Assembly (NCBI GenBank): GCA_964581895.1
Contig: CAZOPR010000008.1
Span: forward strand, 31,011-95,010
Source: Exilispira sp964581895
GTDB lineage: Bacteria; Spirochaetota; JAAYUW01
Direction of reading: 5' to 3'
DNA: 64,000 nucleotides
The translations under genes and the position numbers were made by a program. Positions 33,546 through 42,312 of this stretch are shown piece by piece; positions within the stretch are counted from its first letter, which is position 1; every line of letters begins with the position of its first letter. The notes below the pieces were generated by a model. That model saw nothing but the letters and a program-made list of their open reading frames with translations, was not told the origin of the DNA and ran no database searches.

Positions 33546-34832
33546 TTATTTTAAATTAAATAATGCATCTTTACCAAGATAAATGGCTTTACTTCCAAGT
33601 TGTTCTTCTATTCTCATAAGTTCGTTATATTTTTCGATTCTATCTATTCTACTAGCAGAACCTGTTTTAATAAAACCAGTATTCAAAGCAACTGCGAGAT
33701 GGGCTATTGTTGTATCAGCTGTTTCTCCAGATCTATGAGATACAACTGCTGTCCAGTGAGATTTATGAGCAAGTTCAATAGCATCTAATGTTTCTGTAAT
33801 TGTTCCAATCTGATTGAGTTTAATTAAAACAGAGTTAGCTGTTTTATTTGCTATACCTTTTTTAATCCTTTCAACATTTGTAACAAATATATCGTCTCCA
33901 ACAATTTGAATCTTTGAACCAAGTTTTTCAGTCATTTTTTTGAAGCCATCCCAATCATTTTCATCAAGACCATCTTCTATAGAGATTATAGGATATTTAT
34001 TGCAATAATCTTCATAAAGCTGTATAATCTGTTCTGAATCTAATTTCTTCCCACCTTCACCATTTAATATATAAGCACCATCATTAAAGAATGAAGATGC
34101 TGCAGGATCAAGAGCTATTGCAATATCTTCTCCCGGTTTATATCCAGCTTTTTCAATAGCTTCAACAATGACTTTTAATGCCTCTTCATTTGAATCAAGA
34201 TCAGGAGCAAATCCACCTTCATCGCCAACAGATGTTGCTTTTTTCTTCTCTTTTAAGACTTTTTTTAATGCATGAAAAACTTCTGCGCCTTTTCTGATTG
34301 CTTCATGAAAAGAGTTCGCTTTTATTGGTGCTATCATGAATTCTTGAATATCTACATTATTATCAGCATGTTTACCACCATTTAAGATATTCATCATAGG
34401 GACTGGTAAAACTTTAGCATTTACTCCACCAATATATCTATAAAGTGGTAAATCTAAATAATTTGCAGAGGCTTTAGCACAGGCTATAGAAACACCCAAA
34501 ATTGCATTAGCTCCAAGATTCTTTTTGTTTGGTGTTCCATCAAGCTTGATAAGTAATCTATCAATTTCGACCTGATCAAGAGCATCTTTACCAATAAGTT
34601 CAGGTGCAATTATCGAATTAACATTTTTAACAGCATTTAATACCCCATTTCCATTGTACCTTCTCTTATCGAGATCCCTAAGCTCAACAGCTTCAAATTC
34701 TCCAGTGGATGCACCAGATGGTACGGCAGCTCTTCCTACAATACCAGATTCTAAAATCACATCAACTTCAATTGTTGGATTTCCTCTTGAATCAAGGATT
34801 TCTCTTGCTATTATTTTTTCAATAATACTCAT
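33546..34832 (-). CDS. eno: enolase
   Basis: Converts 2-phosphoglycerate to phosphoenolpyruvate in glycolysis; 428 residues, standard. AREILDSRGNPTIEVDV opens it; SVGDEGGFAPDL holds the acid residue, IALDPAASSF and SIEDGLDENDW give the Mg ligands, GDDIFVTN and the signature LIKLNQIGTITETLDAI with catalytic lysine are intact, as is SHRSGETAD. Start ATG 34832 has GGAGG four bases upstream. Transcribed away from the permease gene and towards the convergent hairpin. Confidence 0.98.
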   Translation of the reverse strand: MSIIEKIIAREILDSRGNPTIEVDVILESGIVGRAAVPSGASTGEFEAVELRDLDKRRYNGNGVLNAVKNVNSIIAPELIGKDALDQVEIDRLLIKLDGTPNKKNLGANAILGVSIACAKASANYLDLPLYRYIGGVNAKVLPVPMMNILNGGKHADNNVDIQEFMIAPIKANSFHEAIRKGAEVFHALKKVLKEKKKATSVGDEGGFAPDLDSNEEALKVIVEAIEKAGYKPGEDIAIALDPAASSFFNDGAYILNGEGGKKLDSEQIIQLYEDYCNKYPIISIEDGLDENDWDGFKKMTEKLGSKIQIVGDDIFVTNVERIKKGIANKTANSVLIKLNQIGTITETLDAIELAHKSHWTAVVSHRSGETADTTIAHLAVALNTGFIKTGSASRIDRIEKYNELMRIEEQLGSKAIYLGKDALFNLK

Positions 34833-34956
34833 ATTTCCTCCAGATTAAATTAGTTTTTCTGAAAAATCAAAATTATCATCAAGAAAATTTTATATTAAAT
34901 AAAAAAAAAATATAGAAAAAAATTCAAAGTTTGCTAATAATTTTCAAAATAATGAA

Positions 34957-34984
34957 TTGAAATTAATATTATTTGATATATACT
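34957..34984 (+). promoter_or_regulatory. candidate promoter for the nucleoside permease
   Basis: TTGAAA at 34957-34962 and TATACT at 34979-34984 with a 16-base spacer, 55 bases before the start codon. Same spacing and -35 as the promoter at 45816-45843. Confidence 0.5.
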
Positions 34985-35039
34985 AAATATGTAAATTTTA
35001 TAGGGCAAGCATTTTCTAAGTCACTAAAAAGGAAAACCT

Positions 35040-35993
35040 ATGAATGAATTACTTTCTATTTTTAATGTAGAATTGCTTATTGGAACCATTAGATTAAGTA
35101 CTCCAATAATTTTAGCCAGTATTGGTGCTACAATATGTGAAAAATCTGGTATAGTTAACATTGCCATGGAAGGTGTAATGATAATCGGTGCGTTTTTTTC
35201 TACTATTATAACACTTAAAACAAATAATCCATGGTTAGGTCTTCTTGCTGGAGTTATGTTTGCTATGATCTTTTCACTAATTCATGCAGTTGCTACTATA
35301 ACATTCCATTTAGAACATGTTGTCTCTGGAGCAGTACTAAATATTGTAGCTTTAGGATTGACAAGATACCTTATGATTTTAATAATTGGTCATCCAGGAA
35401 CAACAGATCTTGTAAAAAAATCATTAGGGCAGTATAAATATGCTGTACCATTTCTTTCTAAAATTCCAGTTCTTGGACCAGTATTATTTAATCAAACACC
35501 TATAGTTTATATGACCTTTATTATTGTGATTGCAATAACTATATTTTTGAATAAAACAAAAACTGGACTACATATTAGAGCAGCTGGAGAACATCCTCTT
35601 GCAATAGAAACCTTAGGTATTTCTGTTTCAAAGATGAGATATCTTGCTGTTCTTATTTCTGGCTTATTATGTGGGTTAGCTGGTACTTACTTAGCTATTG
35701 AAAATGGAACTTCTTTTACCGAAGGGATGACAAACGGAAGAGGTTTTATTGCTTTGGCAGCAAATATCTCTGGAGGTTGGAATCCAATAGGTTCATTTTT
35801 AGCTTCACTTCTATTTGGTTTTGCAGATTCTCTTCAATTTAAGCTTCAAGCAAGTAAAATTATAAATATGCCATCAGAGATTTTTACAATGTTTCCTTAT
35901 ATTATAACAGTTATCCTTGTTGCTGGACTTGTTAGAAAGTCTCGTCCTCCTAAAGCTCTTGGACTTGATTTTTCAATAGAAAAGACAAGCTAA
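35040..35993 (+). CDS. ABC transporter permease, BMP-type nucleoside/riboside uptake
   Basis: 317 residues, polytopic, branched-chain/RbsC-like permease superfamily (NupQ/BmpD-like subgroup). Opening LSTPIILASIGATICEKSG, then NIAMEGVMIIGAF are typical of the second permease of BMP nucleoside transporters; ALAANISGGWNPIGSFLASLLFG and RAAGEHPLAIETLGI are the later signatures. AAGGAAAA precedes ATG 35040. No ATPase or first permease gene is adjacent; the matching BMP lipoprotein is 1.2 kb downstream on the same strand, so partners must be elsewhere or lost. Confidence 0.88.
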   Translation: MNELLSIFNVELLIGTIRLSTPIILASIGATICEKSGIVNIAMEGVMIIGAFFSTIITLKTNNPWLGLLAGVMFAMIFSLIHAVATITFHLEHVVSGAVLNIVALGLTRYLMILIIGHPGTTDLVKKSLGQYKYAVPFLSKIPVLGPVLFNQTPIVYMTFIIVIAITIFLNKTKTGLHIRAAGEHPLAIETLGISVSKMRYLAVLISGLLCGLAGTYLAIENGTSFTEGMTNGRGFIALAANISGGWNPIGSFLASLLFGFADSLQFKLQASKIINMPSEIFTMFPYIITVILVAGLVRKSRPPKALGLDFSIEKTS

Positions 35994-36481
35994 AAAAATT
36001 TACACTTAACTTTCAAATTTTATCCTTTATATTATTCTGCCCAGACCGCCCCACCACCCACCCTGAAATATGTTAGAGATGGCTTTTAATGGTTTTGCTT
36101 TTTAATGATTATATAGTTTTATTTGCAAAGATTTGTTGTTGTAAATTTGATAAAAATTTTTTAAGTTATATCTATATATTGATAAATTCTTGTTTTTATA
36201 GATGTGAAAAATAATTTTGAAGTTATATCTATTTTCATACATAAAATTTAAATATAATGAAAATTTTAATTTTTTGGCAATTTTTGTGCCAGTAAGAATA
36301 ATTCAATGGGACTTCTGAAAAAAGAAATTTTTTAAATTTCAAATTTCAAATATCATATTTTTTTATTCATAGTAATTAAAAAAGGTAATGTCAAGTTAAT
36401 TGTGTCAAAGCTTTGAAATTTCTCATTTATTAAAAGCCTCCTCGATTAATAAAGAGTATTGTAGATTTCTACCTTGGTATT
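35994..36481. other. AT-rich gene-less DNA after the permease
   Basis: No gene supported. Contains a C-rich island at 36039-36065 and, on the minus strand near 36430-36446, an isolated AGGAGG with an ATG leading to an 11-codon frame, probably a remnant. A TTTCTACC string at about 36463 recalls a purine riboswitch core but no P2 or P3 helix can be drawn around it. Confidence 0.55.
36039..36065. other. C-rich island in AT-rich spacer
   Basis: Twenty-seven bases, of which about seventeen are C, starting GCCCAGACCGCC 45 bases after the permease stop. Its composition contrasts sharply with flanks of under 25% GC. Not a hairpin. A second C-rich start, GCCCTTGCCCACGCC, ends the window at 63984-63998. 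Confidence 0.6.
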
Positions 36482-36988
36482 TTACATTCTTATCGCTAAA
36501 AAATAGGCATAAAAACTTATTAGTACTATTTTAATAATGAAAATATACTTATATTTCATCAAAGAAATTTTTTCTAATAAACTATAAACTACTTCTTTTG
36601 CTATACCATCCCAAATCAGTGGGGGATAAACTATCTCTATATAAATTACAAGATATTTTTGTGCAGGTTTTCTGTTTATAAATTTATCTATGACTTTATT
36701 TGGTATTTTTAAATTAGCACTTACTTAGCAAGGTAGATTAAAAGCTTCCCACAAGGTTTTTTATTACATCTTGCTACTTTTCTAGCACTTAAGGCTGCAC
36801 AAAACAATGCTCTTATTACATCATCAAGCATAAAAATAAATTTTTTTTCACAAATTTATGAAGGCTTAAAATTACAATCTCATAAATATTCTTCATTTTC
36901 CTTTAACATAATTTCTTCTAACATTTGGTTTAAAAAATTTTTGAAAATTGTTCTAATATTAGTTTATCCAACTTTACTTTCCTCCTTT
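36482..36988 (-). pseudogene. decayed gene remnant of unknown identity
   Basis: On the minus strand AAAGGAGG (36988-36981) and TTG 36971 begin 13 codons (MDKLILEQFSKIF) that end in TAA. The reading then continues in another frame (MLEEIMLKENEEYL, stops at 36882 and 36858, then a 44-codon stretch with ALSARKVARCNKKPCGK to a stop at 36721) and in a third frame (80 codons with VYPPLIWDGIAKEVVYS) to TAA at 36484-36482. Three frames, several stops and one good ribosome binding site suggest a gene destroyed by mutation. MLEEIMLKENEEYL faintly recalls N-terminal parts of mutator-type transposases, but I cannot assign it. Confidence 0.4.
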
Positions 36989-37162
36989 GAAGGGCTTTTG
37001 TATACCAATTATTTTTAAACTAAAAGCTTTAACCATTAAAGGCTTTGGCAAAATTAATAATACATTACCATCTTATTAAATAAATTTATAATAATTTTTA
37101 GATATACTTGCAAAAATTTGTTTTCGATTTATATTTTTATTAATGCGAAAGGAGGAGATAAA

Positions 37163-38221
37163 ATGAAACGCAAAATACTTGTTTCTATCATGGTTGTTCT
37201 TATCATTGTCGCTTTTGCTATGACTTTCTCATGTCAGAAAAAAGCTGCAAAATCAAACATGATTGTAGCTATGGCAACTGACGTTGGTGGTCTTGGTGAC
37301 AAATCTTTCAACGATGGTTCCTATAATGGACTTTTAAAAGCAAAGGAACAGTTCAATGTTGAAGTAAAAGTTGTTGAATCAAAACAGCAGACAGACTATG
37401 TCCCAAATCTTTCAAACTTTGCTAAAGAAAAAGCAAAAGTTGTTTTTGCTGTTGGTTTTTTGATGGCAGATGCTATGGTTGAAGCTGCAAAAAACAATCC
37501 AGATACATTCTTTGCAGGAGTTGATATTTTTGTTGATCCAAATACTGCTCCTAAAAATGCTACTGGTATTCTTTTTAAGGAACATGAAGCTGGATATCTT
37601 GCTGGTATAGTTGCTGGTCTCTTAACAAGTAAATATTCAGATGCTCTTCCAAACCTTAATAAGAAAAATATGGTTGGTATGGTTCTTGGTATGGATATTC
37701 CTCCAGTTGAAAGATATCAAGCTGGATTCTACGCTGGTGTTAAAGCTGTTAACCCAACATGTGAAGTTATATCCGTTGTAACAAATGTTTTCAATGACCC
37801 AGCAAAAGGTAAAGAAGCTGCTATAGCCCTTTATGATAAGGGTTGTGATATTGTCTTCCATATCGCTGGATTAACTGGAAATGGTGTTTTTGATGCAGCA
37901 AAAGAAAAGAATGGCTATGCAATTGGTGTTGATGTTGACCAGAATTACTTAAATCCAGATGTTATTATTACTTCTGCTGAGAAAAAACTTACTGAAGCTG
38001 TTTTCTTAACAGTTAAGTCAGTTATCGATGGTACTTTCCAGGGTGGTACAAATGTTACTTATGGTTTGAAAGAAGGTGGAGTTGGTATTTCTGATTTCCA
38101 CAACTTTGCAGATAAGATCCCTCAAGAAATTAAAGATGCTATAGCTAAAGCTATCCAAGACATACTTAATGGAACAGTAGTAGTTCCAGCTACAAGAGCT
38201 GAGGCTGGCTACAAGATGTAA
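37163..38221 (+). CDS. BMP-family nucleoside-binding lipoprotein (PnrA/TmpC-like)
   Basis: Substrate-binding component of an ABC importer for purine nucleosides; 352 residues. Signal peptide with a long hydrophobic core (about 8-26) and lipobox MTFSC, cleavage before the Cys, fits a spirochaetal-type lipobox. TDVGGLGDKSFNDGSYNGL, VFAVGFLMADAM and TFFAGVDIF are the family motifs; VTSAEKKLTEAVF-like C-terminal block present. ATG 37163 follows AAAGGAGG (37148-37155) with spacing seven; upstream ATG 37118 would spoil the signal peptide. Codons are less AT-extreme than in neighbours, suggesting high expression. Followed by a strong terminator. Confidence 0.95.
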   Translation: MKRKILVSIMVVLIIVAFAMTFSCQKKAAKSNMIVAMATDVGGLGDKSFNDGSYNGLLKAKEQFNVEVKVVESKQQTDYVPNLSNFAKEKAKVVFAVGFLMADAMVEAAKNNPDTFFAGVDIFVDPNTAPKNATGILFKEHEAGYLAGIVAGLLTSKYSDALPNLNKKNMVGMVLGMDIPPVERYQAGFYAGVKAVNPTCEVISVVTNVFNDPAKGKEAAIALYDKGCDIVFHIAGLTGNGVFDAAKEKNGYAIGVDVDQNYLNPDVIITSAEKKLTEAVFLTVKSVIDGTFQGGTNVTYGLKEGGVGISDFHNFADKIPQEIKDAIAKAIQDILNGTVVVPATRAEAGYKM

Positions 38222-38267
38222 TCTTAACTTTTTTGTTTATTAGTTTTACTTATTAAACTTTGTTTAT

Positions 38268-38300
38268 AAGGCTGTCTCAATAAAGGGACAGCCTTTTTTA
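38268..38300 (+). terminator. Rho-independent terminator of the BMP gene
   Basis: AAGGCTGTC (38268-38276) pairs with GACAGCCTT (38287-38295), extended by a T-G and a C-G pair, loop AATAAA, followed by seven T. The best terminator in the window. Confidence 0.9.
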
Positions 38301-38440
38301 TTAATTTTGTTAAATTTAATTAAGTTAATTTTTTTATATAATCACTTTTCCGATAATTTAAATATATTTTGTTTACTTAATAAATTAAAAAGTTAAAATT
38401 GTATAGAAATAATTTTATAAAAATATCTTAAGGAAAAAAG

Positions 38441-39790
38441 ATGAAGTATTCAATGATTAAATTTGAATCACAATTCAATAAAGTACTATTGCTAATTGCA
38501 TCAATAATTTTGTGCCTTGGTTCTTTAGATTTTTTAGTAAATTCTTTAATTCAAAAAACTGGAAATGAGTTAAATGCATTATATTATTTTCTTTCTGGTA
38601 TAGTTTTACTGGGAATCCCAGGGATAGTCATCTTTAAAAAACCAGATAGTAAATTTTCAAAATATTTTTTACTTTTTGCTATTGCAATTGAGTTATTTTT
38701 ATTTTCTTATTTTTCAAGGACTTCAAATTCAAGAAGTTATACTTTGATATATTTACTTCTAGCTTTTGCAAGTGTTTATCTTGATATAAATGTAATAATT
38801 TACACAACAGTTGTAGGATTTATTTTATCTTTAGCTCAAAATTATATAAACCCAAATCTAATACCAAAAGAAAATGCTCTTTCCAACTATGCGATGGTTT
38901 ATTTTGCATATTTCGCAATTGCAGGATTATTATTTTATACAAATAGGATATCTCATAACTTTTTATTTCAGATAATAAAAGATGATGAAATTACGACTCA
39001 AACCACAAATCAATTTAAAACTATTCTAAATACAATATCAAAAAATATAGATATTCTTTTATCTATTAAACAAAATATAGCAATAAATTCTGATGACCTT
39101 TCAAAAAATTCAAAAGATGTTGCCGTTGCAGTAGAAGAAATCTCTTCAACTATGGAGCAGCTGACAAGCTCAACTATAAGCATAGCTAACAATACCAAAA
39201 TTACGATGGATGAGATGAATGAAACAGCTGAACTTTCTGCTAAAGGTATGAACTTTATGGAAGAATCGGCAAAATCATTTCAAACACTTGTTGATTCATC
39301 TTCACAGATTATGTATGCGATAAATCAGATTTTTGAAATTACTGAACAAACAACACTTTTAGCATTAAATGCAACTATAGAAGCAGCAAGGGCTGGTGAA
39401 GCAGGTAAAGGATTTTCAGTTGTTGCAAAGGAAATACAAAAACTTGCAGAAAAATCAACGACAGTTGCAAAAAATATTGAACAAATTCTTACTTCTTCAA
39501 ATCAATCTATAATAGATACCTATGAAAAATCTCAAAAGACATATGAAATTTTTACATCAATGAATAATAGAGTTAATAAAGTGGCAACCTTGTTCTCACA
39601 GATTAGTCAGGCAACAGAGGAAGAATCAAGATCTACACAGGATGTCATTAAATCATTGGATGAAATAACATCAAATATAGAGAAAACAGTTCAGATTTCA
39701 GAAGAGATTGCTCAATATTCAAAAGCATTAACAAATATAACTGATGATTTTAATGAAATAGAAAAGGAATTTAGAACAAAGATTAACTAA
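38441..39790 (+). CDS. methyl-accepting chemotaxis protein with six-helix membrane sensor
   Basis: 449 residues. Six hydrophobic helices fill residues 14-167 with short loops, so there is no periplasmic sensor domain. No HAMP domain is recognisable; a coiled coil leads to the signalling hairpin with EQTTLLALNATIEAARAGEAG around 302-322, then GFSVVAKEIQKLAEKS. No C-terminal NWETF-like pentapeptide. Probably senses a membrane or intramembrane cue and controls CheA. TAAGGA precedes ATG 38441. Stands alone, with no che genes nearby. Confidence 0.92.
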   Translation: MKYSMIKFESQFNKVLLLIASIILCLGSLDFLVNSLIQKTGNELNALYYFLSGIVLLGIPGIVIFKKPDSKFSKYFLLFAIAIELFLFSYFSRTSNSRSYTLIYLLLAFASVYLDINVIIYTTVVGFILSLAQNYINPNLIPKENALSNYAMVYFAYFAIAGLLFYTNRISHNFLFQIIKDDEITTQTTNQFKTILNTISKNIDILLSIKQNIAINSDDLSKNSKDVAVAVEEISSTMEQLTSSTISIANNTKITMDEMNETAELSAKGMNFMEESAKSFQTLVDSSSQIMYAINQIFEITEQTTLLALNATIEAARAGEAGKGFSVVAKEIQKLAEKSTTVAKNIEQILTSSNQSIIDTYEKSQKTYEIFTSMNNRVNKVATLFSQISQATEEESRSTQDVIKSLDEITSNIEKTVQISEEIAQYSKALTNITDDFNEIEKEFRTKIN

Positions 39791-39855
39791 ATTTATATTG
39801 ATATTTTTCAAATATATGATAAATATTTTTTTACCTATAATTTGAGGAGAAACTG

Positions 39856-40047
39856 ATGGCAAGACGATGTGATATCTGTGGGAAAGGTGTTCAAACTGGT
39901 CATAATGATCCAAAATCACATAAAAGAACATTAAGAGTTTTTAGGCCAAATCTTCATAATATAAAAGGCTATTATAATGGTTTACTTGGCAATTATAAAG
40001 TCTGTTCAAGATGCTTAAAGAGTAATAAAGTCATTAAAGTTGTTTAA
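39856..40047 (+). CDS. rpmB: 50S ribosomal protein L28
   Basis: 63 residues. MARRCDICGKGVQTGH with CxxC and a later CSRCLKS give a zinc-type L28; RTLRVFRPNLHNIKG resembles the conserved core. GAGGAG precedes the start. Single-gene unit between the chemotaxis gene and the convergent rsfS; 13 bases separate the two stops and no terminator hairpin is seen there. Confidence 0.95.
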   Translation: MARRCDICGKGVQTGHNDPKSHKRTLRVFRPNLHNIKGYYNGLLGNYKVCSRCLKSNKVIKVV

Positions 40048-40060
40048 TTAAATAGCTTTT

Positions 40061-40411
40061 TTAAACAAGTTCATTAATATCAATAATATATTTCTTCCAT
40101 AGATTTTCTAACTGGTAATATTCTCTACTTTCAGGAACAAATAAGTGTACTATTACCAAATTAAAATCAAGTAGAAACCAACCGCTTTGTTCTGCTGCAG
40201 ATCTATTTATCTGTCTTAGACCAAAAGGTTTTATCTTTTCTTCTATCTCTTTAACAATCGAAGTAATCTGATGAGCAGTAGCAACAGTTCCAATGATAAA
40301 GTAATCCGCAATAGGAAGAACATGAGCAATATCTATTAAAACAATGTCTTCTACCTTTTTTTCATTTAAAATATCCACAATAATTTTTGCTACTTCTTTT
40401 TCTTGTTGCAT
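40061..40411 (-). CDS. rsfS: ribosomal silencing factor RsfS
   Basis: Binds L14 (gene at 13659) and blocks subunit joining in starvation; 116 residues. DIAHVLPIADYFIIGTVAT and the C-terminal WFLLDFNLVIVHLFVPESREYYQLE are the Iojap/YbeB hallmarks. Start ATG 40411 has AAAGGAG upstream. Last gene of the minus-strand cluster rplU to rsfS; 43 bases after the LCP gene. Confidence 0.95.
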   Translation of the reverse strand: MQQEKEVAKIIVDILNEKKVEDIVLIDIAHVLPIADYFIIGTVATAHQITSIVKEIEEKIKPFGLRQINRSAAEQSGWFLLDFNLVIVHLFVPESREYYQLENLWKKYIIDINELV

Positions 40412-40454
40412 TTAAGAAACTCCTTTCGATAAAAAATAATAATAAAAATTTTGC

Positions 40455-41651
40455 TTAATAATCTAAAACAGAAATATTATAATCCTCTCCCACTATTATT
40501 GTAACATCAACAGCCAATGATGGGTTAATCGAAGTTTCAACATTCTTTGTTCTAAGTATTGTTGCTATCTGTTGTGCTTTTTCAATATTTCCAATCCTAT
40601 CTATAATTCTTGTTACTTTACTTGAATAATTGGAATTTCCATAATATATAACATTTATGCCATATTGGATTAATTTATCTCTAATAATTTTTGCTAAGCC
40701 TTTTTGTGGAGAAGCATTTAATATCTCAACTGAGATAGTTCTATCATAGTTGGTTTTTTCTTCCAATAAAAAGGATTTAATTTTTTTAATAAGATATTGT
40801 GCGTAACTTTCACCAGAGACATTCAATGGTACAAGATAAGAAATATTATCTATTTTTAAAGGTTTGGTTGGCAAAACATCATAATAAAATTTTTCAGTAC
40901 TTATATTTTGAATTTGCGAAGATAAATATTGAAAATCAAGAAGAGTAAGATCAGTTTTAACTTTACTATAGATAATCCTTATTGTATTTGGGATTTTTTT
41001 CATCTTCAATATTTTATCTTTCTGTTCTAATAATTTAAGTATAAAATTTATCTGTCGTTTTATCCTTCCAATATCTCCCTCTTCATCACTACGATATCTA
41101 ATGTATTCAAGAGCCTTTTCACCATCTAAGGTTTGGAGACCTTTTGATAGATTAATTCTTAGATTTTGAGCATTATCAGTATATTTCATTTCTTTATCAA
41201 TATAAATCTGTATACCACCAACAAGATCAACTATTTTAGAAACAGCTTCATAAGAGACAATACAATAATTGTTGATTTTAATCCCTAAAAGTGTTTCTAC
41301 TAAACTTCTAAGGGCAAAAATATCTCTTTTGGAATATACATGATTTATTTTATCATATATTAATTGCCCCTGATACTGGAATCTGACTCTTAAATCTCTT
41401 GGAATATTATATAAAAAGATTTTACCAGTTTTTGGACTATACATAACAACAAAGATAGAATCGGTCCTTTGAATTGATGAACTATTATCTAGACCAACTA
41501 TTAAAAAAGTTAAAATATCCTGATTATTTTTTTCTATAGAGTTTATTGTCGGTGCATTCATATAAAAATTGGTAACTTTAATAAAGATAAATATTATCAA
41601 GATAAGAATAATAAGTAATATCAAATAAAAAATTGATCTTGGTAGTTTCAT
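40455..41651 (-). CDS. LytR-CpsA-Psr family protein with LytR_C domain
   Basis: 398 residues. One N-terminal membrane helix (7-25) and an LCP catalytic domain: LIVGLDNSSSIQRTDSIFVV, NIPRDLRVRF and YIRYRSDEEGDIGRIKRQ with the conserved arginines and aspartates. Residues about 305-390 are a LytR_C domain (VEILNASPQKGLAKIIRDKL). LCP proteins attach glycopolymers to cell-wall peptidoglycan; the acceptor here is unknown. Start overlaps the nadD stop by four bases. The obgE-nadD-LCP-rsfS order is a recurrent spirochaete arrangement as far as I recall. Confidence 0.9.
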   Translation of the reverse strand: MKLPRSIFYLILLIILILIIFIFIKVTNFYMNAPTINSIEKNNQDILTFLIVGLDNSSSIQRTDSIFVVMYSPKTGKIFLYNIPRDLRVRFQYQGQLIYDKINHVYSKRDIFALRSLVETLLGIKINNYCIVSYEAVSKIVDLVGGIQIYIDKEMKYTDNAQNLRINLSKGLQTLDGEKALEYIRYRSDEEGDIGRIKRQINFILKLLEQKDKILKMKKIPNTIRIIYSKVKTDLTLLDFQYLSSQIQNISTEKFYYDVLPTKPLKIDNISYLVPLNVSGESYAQYLIKKIKSFLLEEKTNYDRTISVEILNASPQKGLAKIIRDKLIQYGINVIYYGNSNYSSKVTRIIDRIGNIEKAQQIATILRTKNVETSINPSLAVDVTIIVGEDYNISVLDY

Positions 41652-42241
41652 TGATATAGACCTTTTTCAATTATATATTTATATACTGATTCTGACAGTA
41701 GATAGGAAAAAGTTTGCTGGTTTTCTATTAAATTTCTAATCTCAGAGGAAGATATATCTATCTGTTTATCAAGTATAAGATATTCATCTTTTCTTATCTT
41801 TATTTTTTCCATTTTTTTTTCAATATCATTTATGTAAGGGGATCTTTTAAAAATTATAAAGTTTACTATTGATTTAATAATTGCGAAATTTTTCCAATTT
41901 GCAAGATCATCAATCCAGTCAGAACCTACACATAAAAAACTATTACTTTTCTCAAGTTTATATTTATCTTTTAGATAAGATAAAGTTTCAAATGTATAGG
42001 TTTTGCTATCTTTTTCAATCTCATATTTTTCAATACAAAGTAATGGATTATTTTTTATAAGTAGATTTAACATATTATATCTATCAAAACTTGCCGCAAA
42101 GTGATAAGATTTGTTTACTGATTTTGCTGATGGAACATAGATAATCTTATCGAGATTAAACTTTTCAATTGCATAACAGGGTAAAATCAAATGCCCAAGA
42201 TGTGGTGGATCAAAACTTCCGAAGTATATGCCTATTCTCAT
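41648..42241 (-). CDS. nadD: nicotinate-nucleotide adenylyltransferase
   Basis: Makes deamido-NAD from NaMN and ATP; 197 residues. GSFDPPHLGHL (8-18, GxFxPxHxGH) and the C-terminal DISSSEIRN (ISSTxIR type) are the nucleotidyltransferase motifs; CVGSDWIDDLANWKN binds nicotinate nucleotide. Overlaps the downstream LCP gene by four bases and follows obgE after 71 bases. Confidence 0.94.
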   Translation of the reverse strand: MRIGIYFGSFDPPHLGHLILPCYAIEKFNLDKIIYVPSAKSVNKSYHFAASFDRYNMLNLLIKNNPLLCIEKYEIEKDSKTYTFETLSYLKDKYKLEKSNSFLCVGSDWIDDLANWKNFAIIKSIVNFIIFKRSPYINDIEKKMEKIKIRKDEYLILDKQIDISSSEIRNLIENQQTFSYLLSESVYKYIIEKGLYQ

Positions 42242-42312
42242 TTATTTTATAGCTTTGTTTTCCTTAATAAAGAAAGTAAGTCAAAGATTGAAACTGTCAA
42301 TATTTCATTATT

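Noticed and set aside
36455..36480. TTTCTACC string resembling a purine riboswitch core
   Set aside because: No P1, P2 or P3 helices can be drawn and the loop GG/CC bases are missing.
36900..36971. Similarity of MLEEIMLKENEEYL to mutator-type transposases
   Set aside because: Too short and no catalytic motifs follow; kept only as an unidentified remnant.
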